Source of the DNA: Lachnospiraceae bacterium | GTDB taxonomy: Bacteria > Bacillota > Clostridia > Lachnospirales > Lachnospiraceae | Length of the DNA: 33,643 bases | Direction of reading: 5' to 3' | NCBI GenBank assembly: GCA_017513625.1 | Contig: JAFXEW010000132.1 | Location: 1 to 33,643 of the forward strand | In this document: piece after piece, positions 23,377 through 32,368 of the stretch | How positions within the stretch are numbered: position 1 is the first letter of the stretch | Layout: each line of letters starts with the position of its first letter | The notes under the pieces: model-generated | Told to the model about the DNA's origin: nothing | Databases searched by the model: none | What the model saw: the letters and a program-made list of their open reading frames with translations, nothing else | Translations under genes and position numbers: made by a program

Positions 23377-24039
23377 ATGAAAAAGAGAAGATATAGCGAA
23401 TATAATTTAAAAATTATTCATTTGGTAGCGATAGCAAGTGTGTTTTTATTTTTTCTGATTGACGCTGTAATGTTAATGGAAGAAGTTTTCGATATACGCT
23501 TTCTGTCTTTGATTATTCCGAAAAAAGAATCAGTGATACTGTATCTGTGGCTTGGTAGGTGGTTATTTTTACCAATTATATCTGGTGGATGCTGGTATAT
23601 GTATTTTGAAAGATATATATGCTTGAAATTATCAGAGGAAGAAAAATCAGCGTATAGTCAAGAACGAAAAAGACTTCTAATAAGTATTGGGGCAGAGGTC
23701 TTGGCGGGGATGATTGCGATAGTAAATCTACACAGTATTCTTATGTTTTTGGTAGAACACTGGGAATATATAAATGAACTGGTGGCATGGGCCATAATAA
23801 AAAGCCTTTTTGCGGTTATTTGGGTGTATGTGTGGTTTTGGTGTCTAAAAAGAAGAAAGAGAGGAGGCGATTATCAAGGTATAAGTATTTGCAAGGCAGT
23901 TGGAGTAATGGCGTTATTGATTCTGATAGGTGTTTTATCAATAGTAGTGACGGCAAAAGTATATGAAGAAGCAGAGACAGTCAGATTTAGGAAAATGCTT
24001 GAGTATTACGATCAATACGGAGAATATAAGTATTCGTGA
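23377..24039 (+). CDS. Multi-pass membrane protein A, next to CBM2-like gene
   Basis: 220 residues, ATG 23377, 15 bp after the CBM2-like gene with TTGGAG as ribosome site. About five hydrophobic segments (~10-35, 52-75, 100-125, 137-157, 170-192). Between the second and third is a conserved-looking WYMYFERYI motif followed by a charged loop; the C-terminal tail has VRFRKMLEYY. It is related to the protein at 24191 over this whole plan. No family recognised. Its place in the riboswitch unit suggests a role in secretion, anchoring or modification of the CBM2-like protein, but that is inference. Confidence 0.7.
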   Translation: MKKRRYSEYNLKIIHLVAIASVFLFFLIDAVMLMEEVFDIRFLSLIIPKKESVILYLWLGRWLFLPIISGGCWYMYFERYICLKLSEEEKSAYSQERKRLLISIGAEVLAGMIAIVNLHSILMFLVEHWEYINELVAWAIIKSLFAVIWVYVWFWCLKRRKRGGDYQGISICKAVGVMALLILIGVLSIVVTAKVYEEAETVRFRKMLEYYDQYGEYKYS

Positions 24040-24190
24040 CTTGAATCTATTTACATTTGGGGGGCGGGCTGGTAAGTGGGATATTACTTTACAGAAAGAA
24101 TATAAGGTAAAGAACTTATTAGTGTCGTAGTAGATAGTCTGACTACAGTTTGAATGGAAGTGATTATGAGACCTAGAGGAAGGGCAGAAG

Positions 24191-24793
24191 ATGAGAAGGG
24201 ATTCTGTTTTAAAAGAATTGAAGATAGTTAAGGCGGTTGCGGTTGTGCTCACCGTACTGCATTTTGTGTCATGCAGTATAGGTGTTTGGTCACAGAACGT
24301 TGCCATATCGGCAGAAGCAGATATATTGGCAGGACTTTTGTTTTATTTTCTGCCGTTTCCGACTATATTCAGTTGGATTATGTACATAGAACGGTATGTG
24401 CATTGGAATTGTGTGCTCAGTGGCGTAGAAGATAAAAAAGCGATTCATAGGCAATGCTATGAGAAGCTTATATATGTGGCCATATGTGCCTTTTGTTTTG
24501 AAGGGAGTTTACTTGCAGTGGTTTATTTTGTGGCAAACTATAAGGAATACTTAGCCGGACTCAGTACTTATCTGTGCGTAATAGTATTGCTGGCTGCTTT
24601 TTGGCTCTTTTATCTGATGTTCACCATAAAAAGGATAAGGAAAAACAGTTTGGAAAGTGGTAGGGAAAAGAACAAAAAAGCTTACAAAATTACTTTGTTG
24701 GTATTGGCACCCATATCTATATTAGGGATTCTTTTGCTTATTTACGAAGCTGATTCGGTTGTTTTTTTGAGACGAATGCTGGAGGAAGTTTAG
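24191..24793 (+). CDS. Multi-pass membrane protein B, paralogue of the preceding one
   Basis: 200 residues from ATG 24191 with GGAAGGGCAG just upstream. Same plan as the protein at 23377: membrane segments near 13-33, 45-68, 90-112, 122-144 and 164-185, a WIMYIERYV motif after the second, and a C-terminal FLRRMLEEV. The pair therefore arose by duplication and has diverged strongly. The 151-bp gap before it lacks a clear promoter, so readthrough from 23377 is likely; it ends in a strong terminator. Function unknown. Confidence 0.7.
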   Translation: MRRDSVLKELKIVKAVAVVLTVLHFVSCSIGVWSQNVAISAEADILAGLLFYFLPFPTIFSWIMYIERYVHWNCVLSGVEDKKAIHRQCYEKLIYVAICAFCFEGSLLAVVYFVANYKEYLAGLSTYLCVIVLLAAFWLFYLMFTIKRIRKNSLESGREKNKKAYKITLLVLAPISILGILLLIYEADSVVFLRRMLEEV

Positions 24794-24853
24794 GATTGCC
24801 GGATGTAGTGGATTTACTATGGGGATACACATTTTCTTTATCAAAAAAGGTTT

Positions 24854-24880
24854 GAGCGGACGTTTGTCCGCTCTTTTTTT
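24854..24880 (+). terminator. Terminator of the riboswitch-controlled unit
   Basis: GAGCGGAC, loop GTTT, GTCCGCTC, then seven T. A perfect 8-bp GC-rich stem. Confidence 0.93.
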
Positions 24881-24892
24881 ATACATTTTTTA

Positions 24893-24920
24893 TTGACATA
24901 GAAACATTTGGTGTTATAAT
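24893..24920 (+). promoter_or_regulatory. Promoter of the fatty-acid synthesis operon
   Basis: TTGACA (24893-24898), 16 bp, TATAAT (24915-24920). Both hexamers are perfect. Confidence 0.85.
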
Positions 24921-24930
24921 ATTCTCAAAT

Positions 24931-24944
24931 TATTTAATTAAATA
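24931..24944. promoter_or_regulatory. Candidate FabT-type operator
   Basis: TATTTAATTAAATA is a perfect 14-bp palindrome just after the predicted start of transcription. A MarR-family gene ends this operon (32369), so it is a reasonable operator for that regulator. AT-rich sequence makes chance palindromes common. Confidence 0.45.
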
Positions 24945-24992
24945 TATTTAGATAAAAGAATTGAAGTGAAGGTAACGGGAGGAGTGTTGTGT

Positions 24993-26609
24993 ATGAAAGT
25001 AAGGAAGTGTCCGGCCTGTAAAACGGAGACTGAGAGAAGTGTGTTGGACAGTAATTATTCCATATGTCCCGCCTGCGGACATTATATGAGATTTCATGCC
25101 AAAAAGAGATTGCAGTCCCTGGTAGATAAAGGCAGTTTCAAGGAATGGGACGGTGATTTGGAGTGGAGCAATCCATTAAATGATAAAGAATATGCAGAAA
25201 AAGTGGAGGATGCTTCCAGGAAGCACAATCTTAAGGATGCCATCATTACGGGAGAGGCCTGTATAGAGGGGAATTCCGTGGCTATAGGCGTGATGGATAC
25301 CCGGTTTATGATGGCGAGTATGGGTCAGGTGGTAGGTGAGCGTGTGACCAGGCTCTTTGAACGTGCCACAGGCAAGAAGCTTCCGGTGATTCTGTTTTGC
25401 TGTTCCGGAGGCGCCAGAATGCAGGAGGGAATCATCTCCCTGATGCAGATGGAAAAGACCGCCGCGGCAGTAAAGCGCCATGATGGGGCAGGGCTTTTGT
25501 ATATCTCCGTATTGACCAATCCTACCATGGGTGGTGTGACCGCCAGTTTCGCCCTGATAGCGGACATCATTCTGGCAGAAAAGGGAGCCATGATAGGCTT
25601 TGCAGGGCCTCGTGTCATTGAACAGAACACCGGTGTGAAACTGCCCGAAGGCTTTCAGACGGCTGAATTTCAGATGGACCATGGTGCGGTGGATGATATT
25701 GTGGAGCGTGCCAATATGCGCAGGTACATGGGGATGGTGTTAAAGCATCACCGGAAAAAACGCAGCCGGATCATATGCCCCGGAAGCATTGAAAAGGAAG
25801 GCCGGGGTATGGTCAGTCCCGGGGCCCTCAGCGCATGGCAGACGGTACAGAGGGCCCGGGCCACGGACAGACCCACCAGCCTGGATTACATGGAAAAGGT
25901 ATTTGACTCCTTTTATGAGCTTCACGGGGACAGAACTATAGAGGATGACCATGCCATAGTGGGAGGTATTGCTACCATCTGCGGCACACCGGTAACAGTT
26001 ATCGGAGTCCAGAAGGGTAAAAGTGATATACAGGAAGCACTCTATCGTAATTGGGGCATGCCTTCTCCTGCGGGTTACAGAAAGGCTCTGCGTCTGATGA
26101 AGCAGGCAGAAAAATTCGGCCGTCCCGTTATCTGCTTTGTGGATACCATTGGTGCAGCCTGTGGCAAAGAAGCGGAGGAGCAGGGGCAGGGTCATGTGAT
26201 TGCCCGGCTTTTAAAGGAGATTTCCACTATTAAGGTGCCCATATTGTCCATTATTCACGGAGAGGGCGGCAGCGGCGGCGCATTGGCACTAAGTGTTGCC
26301 AATGAGGTCTATATACTGGAGCATGCGGTCTATTCTATATTGACGCCGGAGGGCTATGCAAGCATCCTGTGGAAGGACAGTAAGCGTGCACCGGAAGCGG
26401 TGGATATGATGAAGATGACCTCCAAAGATTTGTATGACCTGCAGGTGGTGGACAAAATATGTGCGGAACCTGCTGAATTCGATGAAAAAAACATGCGCAA
26501 AATGTGCTTGAAATTAAAGTGGGACATTTTGATGTTTTTAAAGAAATATCACGGAAAGAGCGATAAGTTCATTTTGAACCAGCGCTATGAAAGGTTCCGG
26601 AAATTCTAA
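24993..26609 (+). CDS. accDA: Acetyl-CoA carboxylase carboxyltransferase, fused beta-alpha subunit
   Basis: 538 residues from ATG 24993 (GGGAGG upstream). The N-terminal half is AccD: zinc ribbon C6/C9/C25/C28, then the crotonase-like core (CCSGGARMQEG, NPTMGGVTASFA). From ~residue 255 the AccA half follows (SPGALSAWQTVQRAR, FYELHGDRTIEDDHAIVGG, IHGEGGSGGALAL). It transfers the carboxyl group from biotin to acetyl-CoA to make malonyl-CoA. Separate AccD and AccA are each about 280-320 residues, so the fusion is slightly compact but complete. AccB and AccC genes are not in this operon and must lie elsewhere. First gene of the operon. Confidence 0.95.
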   Translation: MKVRKCPACKTETERSVLDSNYSICPACGHYMRFHAKKRLQSLVDKGSFKEWDGDLEWSNPLNDKEYAEKVEDASRKHNLKDAIITGEACIEGNSVAIGVMDTRFMMASMGQVVGERVTRLFERATGKKLPVILFCCSGGARMQEGIISLMQMEKTAAAVKRHDGAGLLYISVLTNPTMGGVTASFALIADIILAEKGAMIGFAGPRVIEQNTGVKLPEGFQTAEFQMDHGAVDDIVERANMRRYMGMVLKHHRKKRSRIICPGSIEKEGRGMVSPGALSAWQTVQRARATDRPTSLDYMEKVFDSFYELHGDRTIEDDHAIVGGIATICGTPVTVIGVQKGKSDIQEALYRNWGMPSPAGYRKALRLMKQAEKFGRPVICFVDTIGAACGKEAEEQGQGHVIARLLKEISTIKVPILSIIHGEGGSGGALALSVANEVYILEHAVYSILTPEGYASILWKDSKRAPEAVDMMKMTSKDLYDLQVVDKICAEPAEFDEKNMRKMCLKLKWDILMFLKKYHGKSDKFILNQRYERFRKF

Positions 26610-26631
26610 ATTTTAAAGGGAAATATATTAC

Positions 26632-26645
26632 ATTAATATATTAAT
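26632..26645. promoter_or_regulatory. AT-rich palindrome ahead of acpP
   Basis: ATTAATATATTAAT is a perfect 14-bp palindrome in the 59-bp accDA-acpP gap, inside a wider AATATAT/ATATATT repeat. A possible second site for the operon regulator or a processing site. Confidence 0.3.
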
Positions 26646-26668
26646 AAAAGCAAAAAGGAGAAAGTAAA

Positions 26669-26896
26669 ATGACTTTTGAAAAAGTAAAAGAAACCATTGT
26701 GGCAACTGTGAATTGTGATGAGGAAAAGGTGGTGTTGGAAGCAAAGCTGAAGGAAGACCTTGGTCTGGATTCTTTGGATGCAGTGGAACTGAACATGGCA
26801 CTGGAGGAGGCTTTTGATATTTCTATTTCCGATGAAGACCTGATGAAGTTTGTATCAGTAAAGGATATTGTGGACTTTGTAGACAGTAACAAATAA
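26669..26896 (+). CDS. acpP: Acyl carrier protein
   Basis: 75 residues, acidic, with LGLDSLDAVEL; Ser35 of DSL receives the phosphopantetheine arm. AAAAAGGAG precedes ATG 26669. It carries the growing acyl chain between all Fab enzymes encoded downstream. A hairpin follows directly, which may allow more acpP than fabH message. Confidence 0.96.
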   Translation: MTFEKVKETIVATVNCDEEKVVLEAKLKEDLGLDSLDAVELNMALEEAFDISISDEDLMKFVSVKDIVDFVDSNK

Positions 26897-26908
26897 AAGA
26901 AACGGCAC

Positions 26909-26937
26909 GGGAGTGCCACTGGGCACTCCCTATTTTT
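26909..26937 (+). terminator. Intra-operon attenuator after acpP
   Basis: GGGAGTGCC (26909-26917), loop ACTG, GGCACTCCC (26922-26930), then TATTTTT. A strong 9-bp stem with a T-rich tail between acpP and fabH; no clear new promoter follows, so partial readthrough is expected. Confidence 0.75.
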
Positions 26938-26986
26938 GCCGGGGAAGTATCTGTGGGGAGACAGAGAAAAGTTAAAGGAAAAGAGT

Positions 26987-27928
26987 ATGAGTATGCAGGG
27001 AATACATATTGTTGCCACAGGCACGGCATTGCCCCGTAAGGTGGTAACTAATGATGACTTGAGTAGAATAGTGGATACCAGTGATGAGTGGATTCAGACC
27101 AGAACAGGTATCTGTCAGAGATATTATTGTGAAGAAGAGACCGGTGTGACACTGGCGGCGGAGGCGGCCGGTAAGGCATTGGAGAAGGCCGGGATTGACA
27201 GGAATGAAGTGGGTGTGATTATGGTGGCTACATCCACGGCAGAGTATTCTTTCCCTTCCACGGCCTGTCTGGTGCAAAAGGCATTGGAACTGCCTACTGA
27301 GGTGATTGCCTTTGATGTCAGCGCAGCCTGTGCCGGGTTTTTATATGGACTAAATATATGCAGGGGACTTTTGCAAAGCGGCAATAAGAAATATGCCTTG
27401 CTGATAGGAAGCGAGCAATTGTCCAGACTGATTGATTTTAAGGACCGGGCCAGCTGTATATTGTTTGGTGACGGCGCGGGAGCAGCAGTGCTGGAGCTTA
27501 GTGATGCCCCATTTTGGCACAGAGCCTGGGCTGACGGCGATGCCGGACCTTTATGGGGAAAGGGCCCCGGATATGATAATGCCAAGATCCGGATGGACGG
27601 CAGGGAAGTGTTTAAATTTGCAGTGAGAGTGCTGAAGCAGGGGATCGATGCCATATTGGAAGACAGTGGGATGAGTATGGAGGATATTGATTATGTGCTT
27701 TGTCATCAGGCAAACAAAAGAATTATAGAGCATGTAAGTAAAAAGTATCCTGACTGTGAGGATAAGTTTTATACCAATATAGCGCAATATGGTAATACTT
27801 CGGCAGCCAGCATTCCTATATTGATAAACGAAATGACGGAAAAAGGATTGCTGAAAGAAGGAATGAAAGTCATTGCAGTGGGCTTTGGAGCCGGGTTTAC
27901 CTGGAGCAGTGCACTGCTTACCATATAA
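26987..27928 (+). CDS. fabH: 3-oxoacyl-ACP synthase III
   Basis: 313 residues; start ATG 26987 has AAAGGA 7 bp upstream (ATG 26993 is also possible). The catalytic triad is visible: Cys115 in VSAACAGFLYG, His240 in CHQANKR, Asn270 in AQYGNTSAAS. It starts chain synthesis by joining an acyl-CoA primer, usually acetyl-CoA, to malonyl-ACP. Normal length. Confidence 0.95.
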   Translation: MSMQGIHIVATGTALPRKVVTNDDLSRIVDTSDEWIQTRTGICQRYYCEEETGVTLAAEAAGKALEKAGIDRNEVGVIMVATSTAEYSFPSTACLVQKALELPTEVIAFDVSAACAGFLYGLNICRGLLQSGNKKYALLIGSEQLSRLIDFKDRASCILFGDGAGAAVLELSDAPFWHRAWADGDAGPLWGKGPGYDNAKIRMDGREVFKFAVRVLKQGIDAILEDSGMSMEDIDYVLCHQANKRIIEHVSKKYPDCEDKFYTNIAQYGNTSAASIPILINEMTEKGLLKEGMKVIAVGFGAGFTWSSALLTI

Positions 27929-27946
27929 ACGGAGAGGTCGTATGAG

Positions 27947-28882
27947 ATGAAGATAAACGAATTGTTGGGAACCAAGTATCCCTTTATTCAGGGCGGTATG
28001 GCAAATATAGCAACCGGTGAGTTTGCGGCAGCAGTATCTAATGCCGGAGGTTTGGGTCTAATCGGTGCAGGCGGTATGAGCGTGGATATGTTACGTGATA
28101 ATATTCGCAGGTGTAGGACCTTAACGGATAAGCCCTTTGGTGTGAATCTGATGCTGATGCATCCCCAGGTGGATGAAATGGCTGAACTTATCGTGGAAGA
28201 AGGCATCAAAGTGGTTACCACAGGTGCCGGTAATCCGTCTAAATATGTGGAGAACTGGAAGGCTCACGGCATGGTTATCATGCCGGTGGTTTCTGCGGTG
28301 GCATTAGCCAAAAAAATGGAATCCATGGGCGTAGATGCAGTAATTGCTGAAGGTACTGAGAGCGGTGGACATGTAGGAGAGATGACCACCATGACCCTGG
28401 TGCCTCAAGTAGTGGATGCAGTATCCATACCCGTTATTGCAGCAGGCGGTATCGGTGACGGGCGTCAGCTGGCAGCAGCATTTGCATTGGGAGCAAGTGG
28501 TGTGCAACTGGGCACCTGTCTGCTGGTATCAGAGGAATGTCCCATTCATAATGCATACAAAGAGGCGGTGCTGAAGGCAAAGGATAATTCTACCATTGTT
28601 ACCGGACGAATCACAGGTACACCGGTACGAATCATTAAAAATACCATGGCCAGAGAGTATGTAAGGCAAGAGAAGGCCGGGGCAGATAAGATGGAGCTGG
28701 AGAAATTTACGTTGGGCTCCCTGAAGCGAGCAGTGTTTGAAGGTGATGTAGTAAACGGTTCCTTAATGGCAGGTCAGGTGGCGGGCCAATTAAAGGAAAT
28801 TCGCCCTTTGAAAACCATTCTGGATGATTTGTATACAGGATATGCAGAAGTAGTAAAGGGGCTGGGTGAAAATGGACCGTAA
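27947..28882 (+). CDS. fabK: Enoyl-ACP reductase II, flavoprotein
   Basis: 311 residues of the 2-nitropropane dioxygenase/FabK FMN fold: PFIQGGMANIATGEFAAAVS at the N-terminus, then AEGTESGGHVGE with the catalytic-region His142, and AAGGIGDGRQ for phosphate binding. It performs the final NAD(P)H-dependent reduction in each elongation cycle, replacing FabI. Position between fabH and fabD favours FabK over other nitronate-monooxygenase relatives. Confidence 0.93.
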   Translation: MKINELLGTKYPFIQGGMANIATGEFAAAVSNAGGLGLIGAGGMSVDMLRDNIRRCRTLTDKPFGVNLMLMHPQVDEMAELIVEEGIKVVTTGAGNPSKYVENWKAHGMVIMPVVSAVALAKKMESMGVDAVIAEGTESGGHVGEMTTMTLVPQVVDAVSIPVIAAGGIGDGRQLAAAFALGASGVQLGTCLLVSEECPIHNAYKEAVLKAKDNSTIVTGRITGTPVRIIKNTMAREYVRQEKAGADKMELEKFTLGSLKRAVFEGDVVNGSLMAGQVAGQLKEIRPLKTILDDLYTGYAEVVKGLGENGP

Positions 28883-28960
28883 AGGAACTGATGGACAGTC
28901 TGATAACGGAAGCCGGACTGTAAGAGCAGTAAAAGGAAAAAGGAAAGGTTAGTGCAAGTT

Positions 28961-29911
28961 ATGAAAACAGTATTTATGTATGCCGGACAGGGTAGTCAGA
29001 AGGTCGGAATGGGTCAGGATTTGTATGAAAGCTTTTCTGAGTATAGAGAGGTCGTCGATGGGATTCAGATAGAATTTGATTTAAAAACCATGATGCATGA
29101 GGGACCTATTGATCAGTTGTCATTGACAGAGCATACCCAGCCTTGTATGGCGGCATTTGCAGCAGGTGTGACCAAGGTGCTGAAGGCGAATGGCATCACT
29201 CCGGACGCAGTTTGTGGTCTCAGTCTGGGTGAATATGGTGCACTTCATGGAGCAGGAGTGATATCTGCAGAAGATTATGTGGCGGTTACAGCTTTCAGAG
29301 GACGTGCCATGGCAAATGCTGCCAAGGGTCTGGAATGCAGTATGAGTGCGGTGCTGGGTATGGACAGTGCTACGGTGGAGCAGGCCTGTGCAGAAAGCAG
29401 GAAGGCAGGTTTTGTCACTTTGGTAAATTATAATTGTCCCGGTCAGTATGTAATCTGCGGAGATGAAGCGGGTGTTGCGGCAACCGAGGCGCTTTTGAAA
29501 GAAAAAGGTGCCAAGCGCTGCATCAGACTGAATGTAAGCGGTCCTTTCCATACCAAATACATGGAGCCTGCAGCAGAGGCACTTCGTAAAAAGCTGGAAA
29601 CGGTGGAGTTTGCTCACCCTCAGACACCGGTAGTGCTTAATGTGACCGGAGATTTCTACAACGGCTGTGATGACTTAAAAGATATTTTAGAACAGCAGGT
29701 AAAATCCGGGGTGCACTTTGAGGAAGGAATTATGAAACTGTTGGAGGCAGGTGCGCAGCAATTTATTGAGATCGGACCCGGCAATACCTTGAGCGGTTTT
29801 GTTAAAAAGATTGCAAAAGCCGTGGGAAAGGAGGTTACTACGGTAACCATTGACACGGCAGAAGAACTTAAAAAAGTATTGGAGCAAAAGGAGGTATATG
29901 TCCGTGGATAA
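28961..29911 (+). CDS. fabD: Malonyl-CoA:ACP transacylase
   Basis: 316 residues from ATG 28961; the in-frame GTG at 28952 is an alternative. GQGSQ (9-13), nucleophile Ser88 in GLSLGEY and SGPFHTKYM with the catalytic His. The usual GHSLGE has Leu instead of His next to the serine here. It loads malonate on the acyl carrier protein. The 3' end overlaps fabG by 14 bp. Confidence 0.94.
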   Translation: MKTVFMYAGQGSQKVGMGQDLYESFSEYREVVDGIQIEFDLKTMMHEGPIDQLSLTEHTQPCMAAFAAGVTKVLKANGITPDAVCGLSLGEYGALHGAGVISAEDYVAVTAFRGRAMANAAKGLECSMSAVLGMDSATVEQACAESRKAGFVTLVNYNCPGQYVICGDEAGVAATEALLKEKGAKRCIRLNVSGPFHTKYMEPAAEALRKKLETVEFAHPQTPVVLNVTGDFYNGCDDLKDILEQQVKSGVHFEEGIMKLLEAGAQQFIEIGPGNTLSGFVKKIAKAVGKEVTTVTIDTAEELKKVLEQKEVYVRG

Positions 29912-30644
29912 GAGGAAGGTAGCCCTGGTAACGGGCGGAAGCCGCGGAATCGGCAGAGCAGTTTGTGAGCGTCTGGCCGCAGAGGGCATGGACATTATTT
30001 TTAATTATAATAACGGTGAGCAGGCCGCGGAGGAGACCCTTGCTCTTTGTAAAAAGCACGGTGTGAATGCTTTTGGTATAAAGGCTGATATCAGTGGCAG
30101 TGAGGCATGCAGCAGACTGGCAGCACAGGCACTTGAACTGGGCGGCAGACTTGACGTGCTGGTAAATAACGCAGGTATTACCAGGGATGGTTTAATCATC
30201 AGAATGTCCGATGAAGATTTGAATGCGGTAATAGACACGAATCTGAAGGGAGCCTTTTATATGATGCGGGAAGCATCCAAAATCATGTTGAAGCAAAAAA
30301 GTGGCCGGATCATTAATATCAGCAGTGTGGTAGGTGTAATAGGTAACGCAGGTCAGGTAAATTATGCAGCAAGTAAGGCAGGAGTGATCGGTATGACCAA
30401 ATCTCTGGCAAGGGAACTGGCATCCAGAAAAATAACAGTAAATGCGGTGGCTCCCGGAATGATAGAGACAGATATGACCGGATGCTTAAGTGAAGCTGCA
30501 AAAGCTAAAATCCTGGACTCCATACCCTTTAAGGAGATGGGTTGCGCAGCTGATGTAGCGGGATTGGTGGCGTTTCTGGCCGGTGAAGACAGCAGATATA
30601 TTACCGGACAGGTAATTTGTGTGGACGGAGGAATGGCGATATGA
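29898..30644 (+). CDS. fabG: 3-oxoacyl-ACP reductase
   Basis: 248 residues; start ATG 29898 preceded by AAGGAGG inside the end of fabD. Short-chain dehydrogenase fold: TGGSRGIGRA for NADPH, NNAG (90-93), catalytic Ser143, Tyr156 and Lys160 (YAASK), and a C-terminal VDGGM. It reduces beta-ketoacyl-ACP. It overlaps fabF by 4 bp. Confidence 0.96.
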   Translation: MSVDKRKVALVTGGSRGIGRAVCERLAAEGMDIIFNYNNGEQAAEETLALCKKHGVNAFGIKADISGSEACSRLAAQALELGGRLDVLVNNAGITRDGLIIRMSDEDLNAVIDTNLKGAFYMMREASKIMLKQKSGRIINISSVVGVIGNAGQVNYAASKAGVIGMTKSLARELASRKITVNAVAPGMIETDMTGCLSEAAKAKILDSIPFKEMGCAADVAGLVAFLAGEDSRYITGQVICVDGGMAI

Positions 30645-31879
30645 GACGCGTGGTAATAACCGGTATGGGGGCAATTACCCCCATTGGAAATAATGTGAAA
30701 GAAATGTGGCAGGGGGTAAAGGCGGGAGCCTGCGGAATTGCTCCCATTACCCTGTATGATACGACGGACCGGAAGGTAACGCTGGCGGGAGAAGTAAAGA
30801 ATTTTGTGCCCGAAGAGGTGCTGGATAAAAAGGAAGCACGCAGAATGGACAGATTTACCCAGTTTGCCATGGTTGCCGCAGGGGAAGCCATGAAAGACGC
30901 CGGATTCGACGAAACGAAGCTAAATAAGAAAAGATGCGGAGTCATACTGTCCAGCGGTATCGGTGGACTGACCACTATTCAAAGCGAAGATATCAAAGGA
31001 TTTGAAAAAAGTTACGACAGAGTGTCGCCCTATTTCATTCCTATGGTGATTACGAATCTGGCAGCGGGCCAGGTAGCCATTGCACATGGGTTTAAGGGAA
31101 TGTGCAGCTGTGTGGTAACTGCCTGTGCAAGCGGCACCAATGCCATCGGAGAAGCATTTCATCATATCAGGGATGGTTACAGTGAGGTAATGCTCTGCGG
31201 AGGCACGGAGGCCAGCATCACACCGCTGGGAATGGGTGGATTTACTACTATGAAGGCCCTTTGTCAGTCCACGGATTCTAACCGTGCATCTATTCCTTTT
31301 GACAAGGAAAGGAGCGGATTTGTAATGGGTGAGGGTGCAGGAGTACTGGTGCTGGAAGAATATGAGCATGCGGTAAACAGAGGGGCGCACATTTATTGTG
31401 AAATCGTGGGTTACGGAGCAAATTGCGATGCCCATCATATTACTGCTCCTTTGGAAGACGGAAGCGGTGCGGCTGATTGCATGCAGCTGGCACTGGAGGA
31501 TGCGGGTGTAGGTCCGGAAAAAGTGGATTACATTAATGCCCATGGCACTTCCACTCTTTTAAACGATAAGGGAGAAACAGCGGCTATCAGACTTGCTTTC
31601 GGAGACCATGCAGATAAGTTGGCGGTCAGCTCCACCAAGGCCATGACAGGCCATTTGTTAGGGGCCAGTGGAGCAGTGGAAGCTGTGATTACTGCTCTGA
31701 GTGTGCGGGATGATTATGTACCTGCAACTATTCATCACCAGATGCCGGATGAAGACTGTGACCTGGATATTGTGCCTAATCAGGGGAGAGAACAGCGGGT
31801 GGAATACGCTATGTCAAACTCTTTGGGATTTGGCGGACATAATGCAAGTATTCTGCTGAAAAAATACAGTGAGGTATAA
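30641..31879 (+). CDS. fabF: 3-oxoacyl-ACP synthase II
   Basis: 412 residues from ATG 30641, overlapping the fabG stop as ATGA. Condensing-enzyme residues: Cys162 (VTACASGTN), His301 (NAHGTST), Lys333 and His338 ([13 protein letters not shown]). It elongates acyl-ACP with malonyl-ACP. Normal length and no missing residue. Confidence 0.96.
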   Translation: MRRVVITGMGAITPIGNNVKEMWQGVKAGACGIAPITLYDTTDRKVTLAGEVKNFVPEEVLDKKEARRMDRFTQFAMVAAGEAMKDAGFDETKLNKKRCGVILSSGIGGLTTIQSEDIKGFEKSYDRVSPYFIPMVITNLAAGQVAIAHGFKGMCSCVVTACASGTNAIGEAFHHIRDGYSEVMLCGGTEASITPLGMGGFTTMKALCQSTDSNRASIPFDKERSGFVMGEGAGVLVLEEYEHAVNRGAHIYCEIVGYGANCDAHHITAPLEDGSGAADCMQLALEDAGVGPEKVDYINAHGTSTLLNDKGETAAIRLAFGDHADKLAVSSTKAMTGHLLGASGAVEAVITALSVRDDYVPATIHHQMPDEDCDLDIVPNQGREQRVEYAMSNSLGFGGHNASILLKKYSEV

Positions 31880-31881
31880 CT

Positions 31882-32310
31882 ATGGAACTTAATTCAAATC
31901 AGATACAGGAGATTCTCCCTCACAGATATCCTTTTTTACTGGTGGACCGGATTACGGAATGTGTGCCCGGCAGGAGCGCGGCCGGTATAAAATGTGTTTC
32001 GGCCAATGAGATGCAATTTTTAGGACATTTCCCTACTCAGCACATTATGCCGGGAGTGCTTATTCTGGAAGCGCTGGCACAGACCGGGGCGGTGGCTATT
32101 CTGACAGAGGAAGAAAATAAAGGGAAAATCGTGCTTTTTGGAGGTGTGAAGTCGGCACGTTTTAAGCGTCCCGTGGTGCCCGGGGATGTACTGGAGATGA
32201 AATGCGAAATCGTGAAACGCCGGGGCCCCATAGGTATCGGAAGTGCAGTGGCAACTGTAAAGGGCGAAGTGGCCGTAACTGCGGAACTTACATTTGCAAT
32301 TCAATCGTAA
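31882..32310 (+). CDS. fabZ: 3-hydroxyacyl-ACP dehydratase
   Basis: 142 residues with hot-dog fold signatures: [33 protein letters not shown] with catalytic His49 and Glu63. It removes water from 3-hydroxyacyl-ACP. It begins 2 bp after fabF, so is translationally coupled. No fabA/fabN-type isomerase paralogue is seen in the window. Confidence 0.96.
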   Translation: MELNSNQIQEILPHRYPFLLVDRITECVPGRSAAGIKCVSANEMQFLGHFPTQHIMPGVLILEALAQTGAVAILTEEENKGKIVLFGGVKSARFKRPVVPGDVLEMKCEIVKRRGPIGIGSAVATVKGEVAVTAELTFAIQS

Positions 32311-32322
32311 TATTGGTATAAT
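32294..32322 (+). promoter_or_regulatory. Internal promoter for the MarR-family gene, within the 3' end of fabZ
   Basis: TTGCAA (32294-32299), 17 bp, TATAAT (32317-32322). It would start transcription near 32329, after the ATG at 32327 and ahead of the ATG at 32369. Confidence 0.5.
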
Positions 32323-32368
32323 CTGTATGTCAGAACAAACGAAAACAGCTGATGAACGGAGGAACAGG

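Noticed and set aside
24120-24150. Possible BlaI-like dyad (TAGTC-T-GACTA)
   Set aside because: Centre spacing differs from both real operators and no promoter overlaps it.
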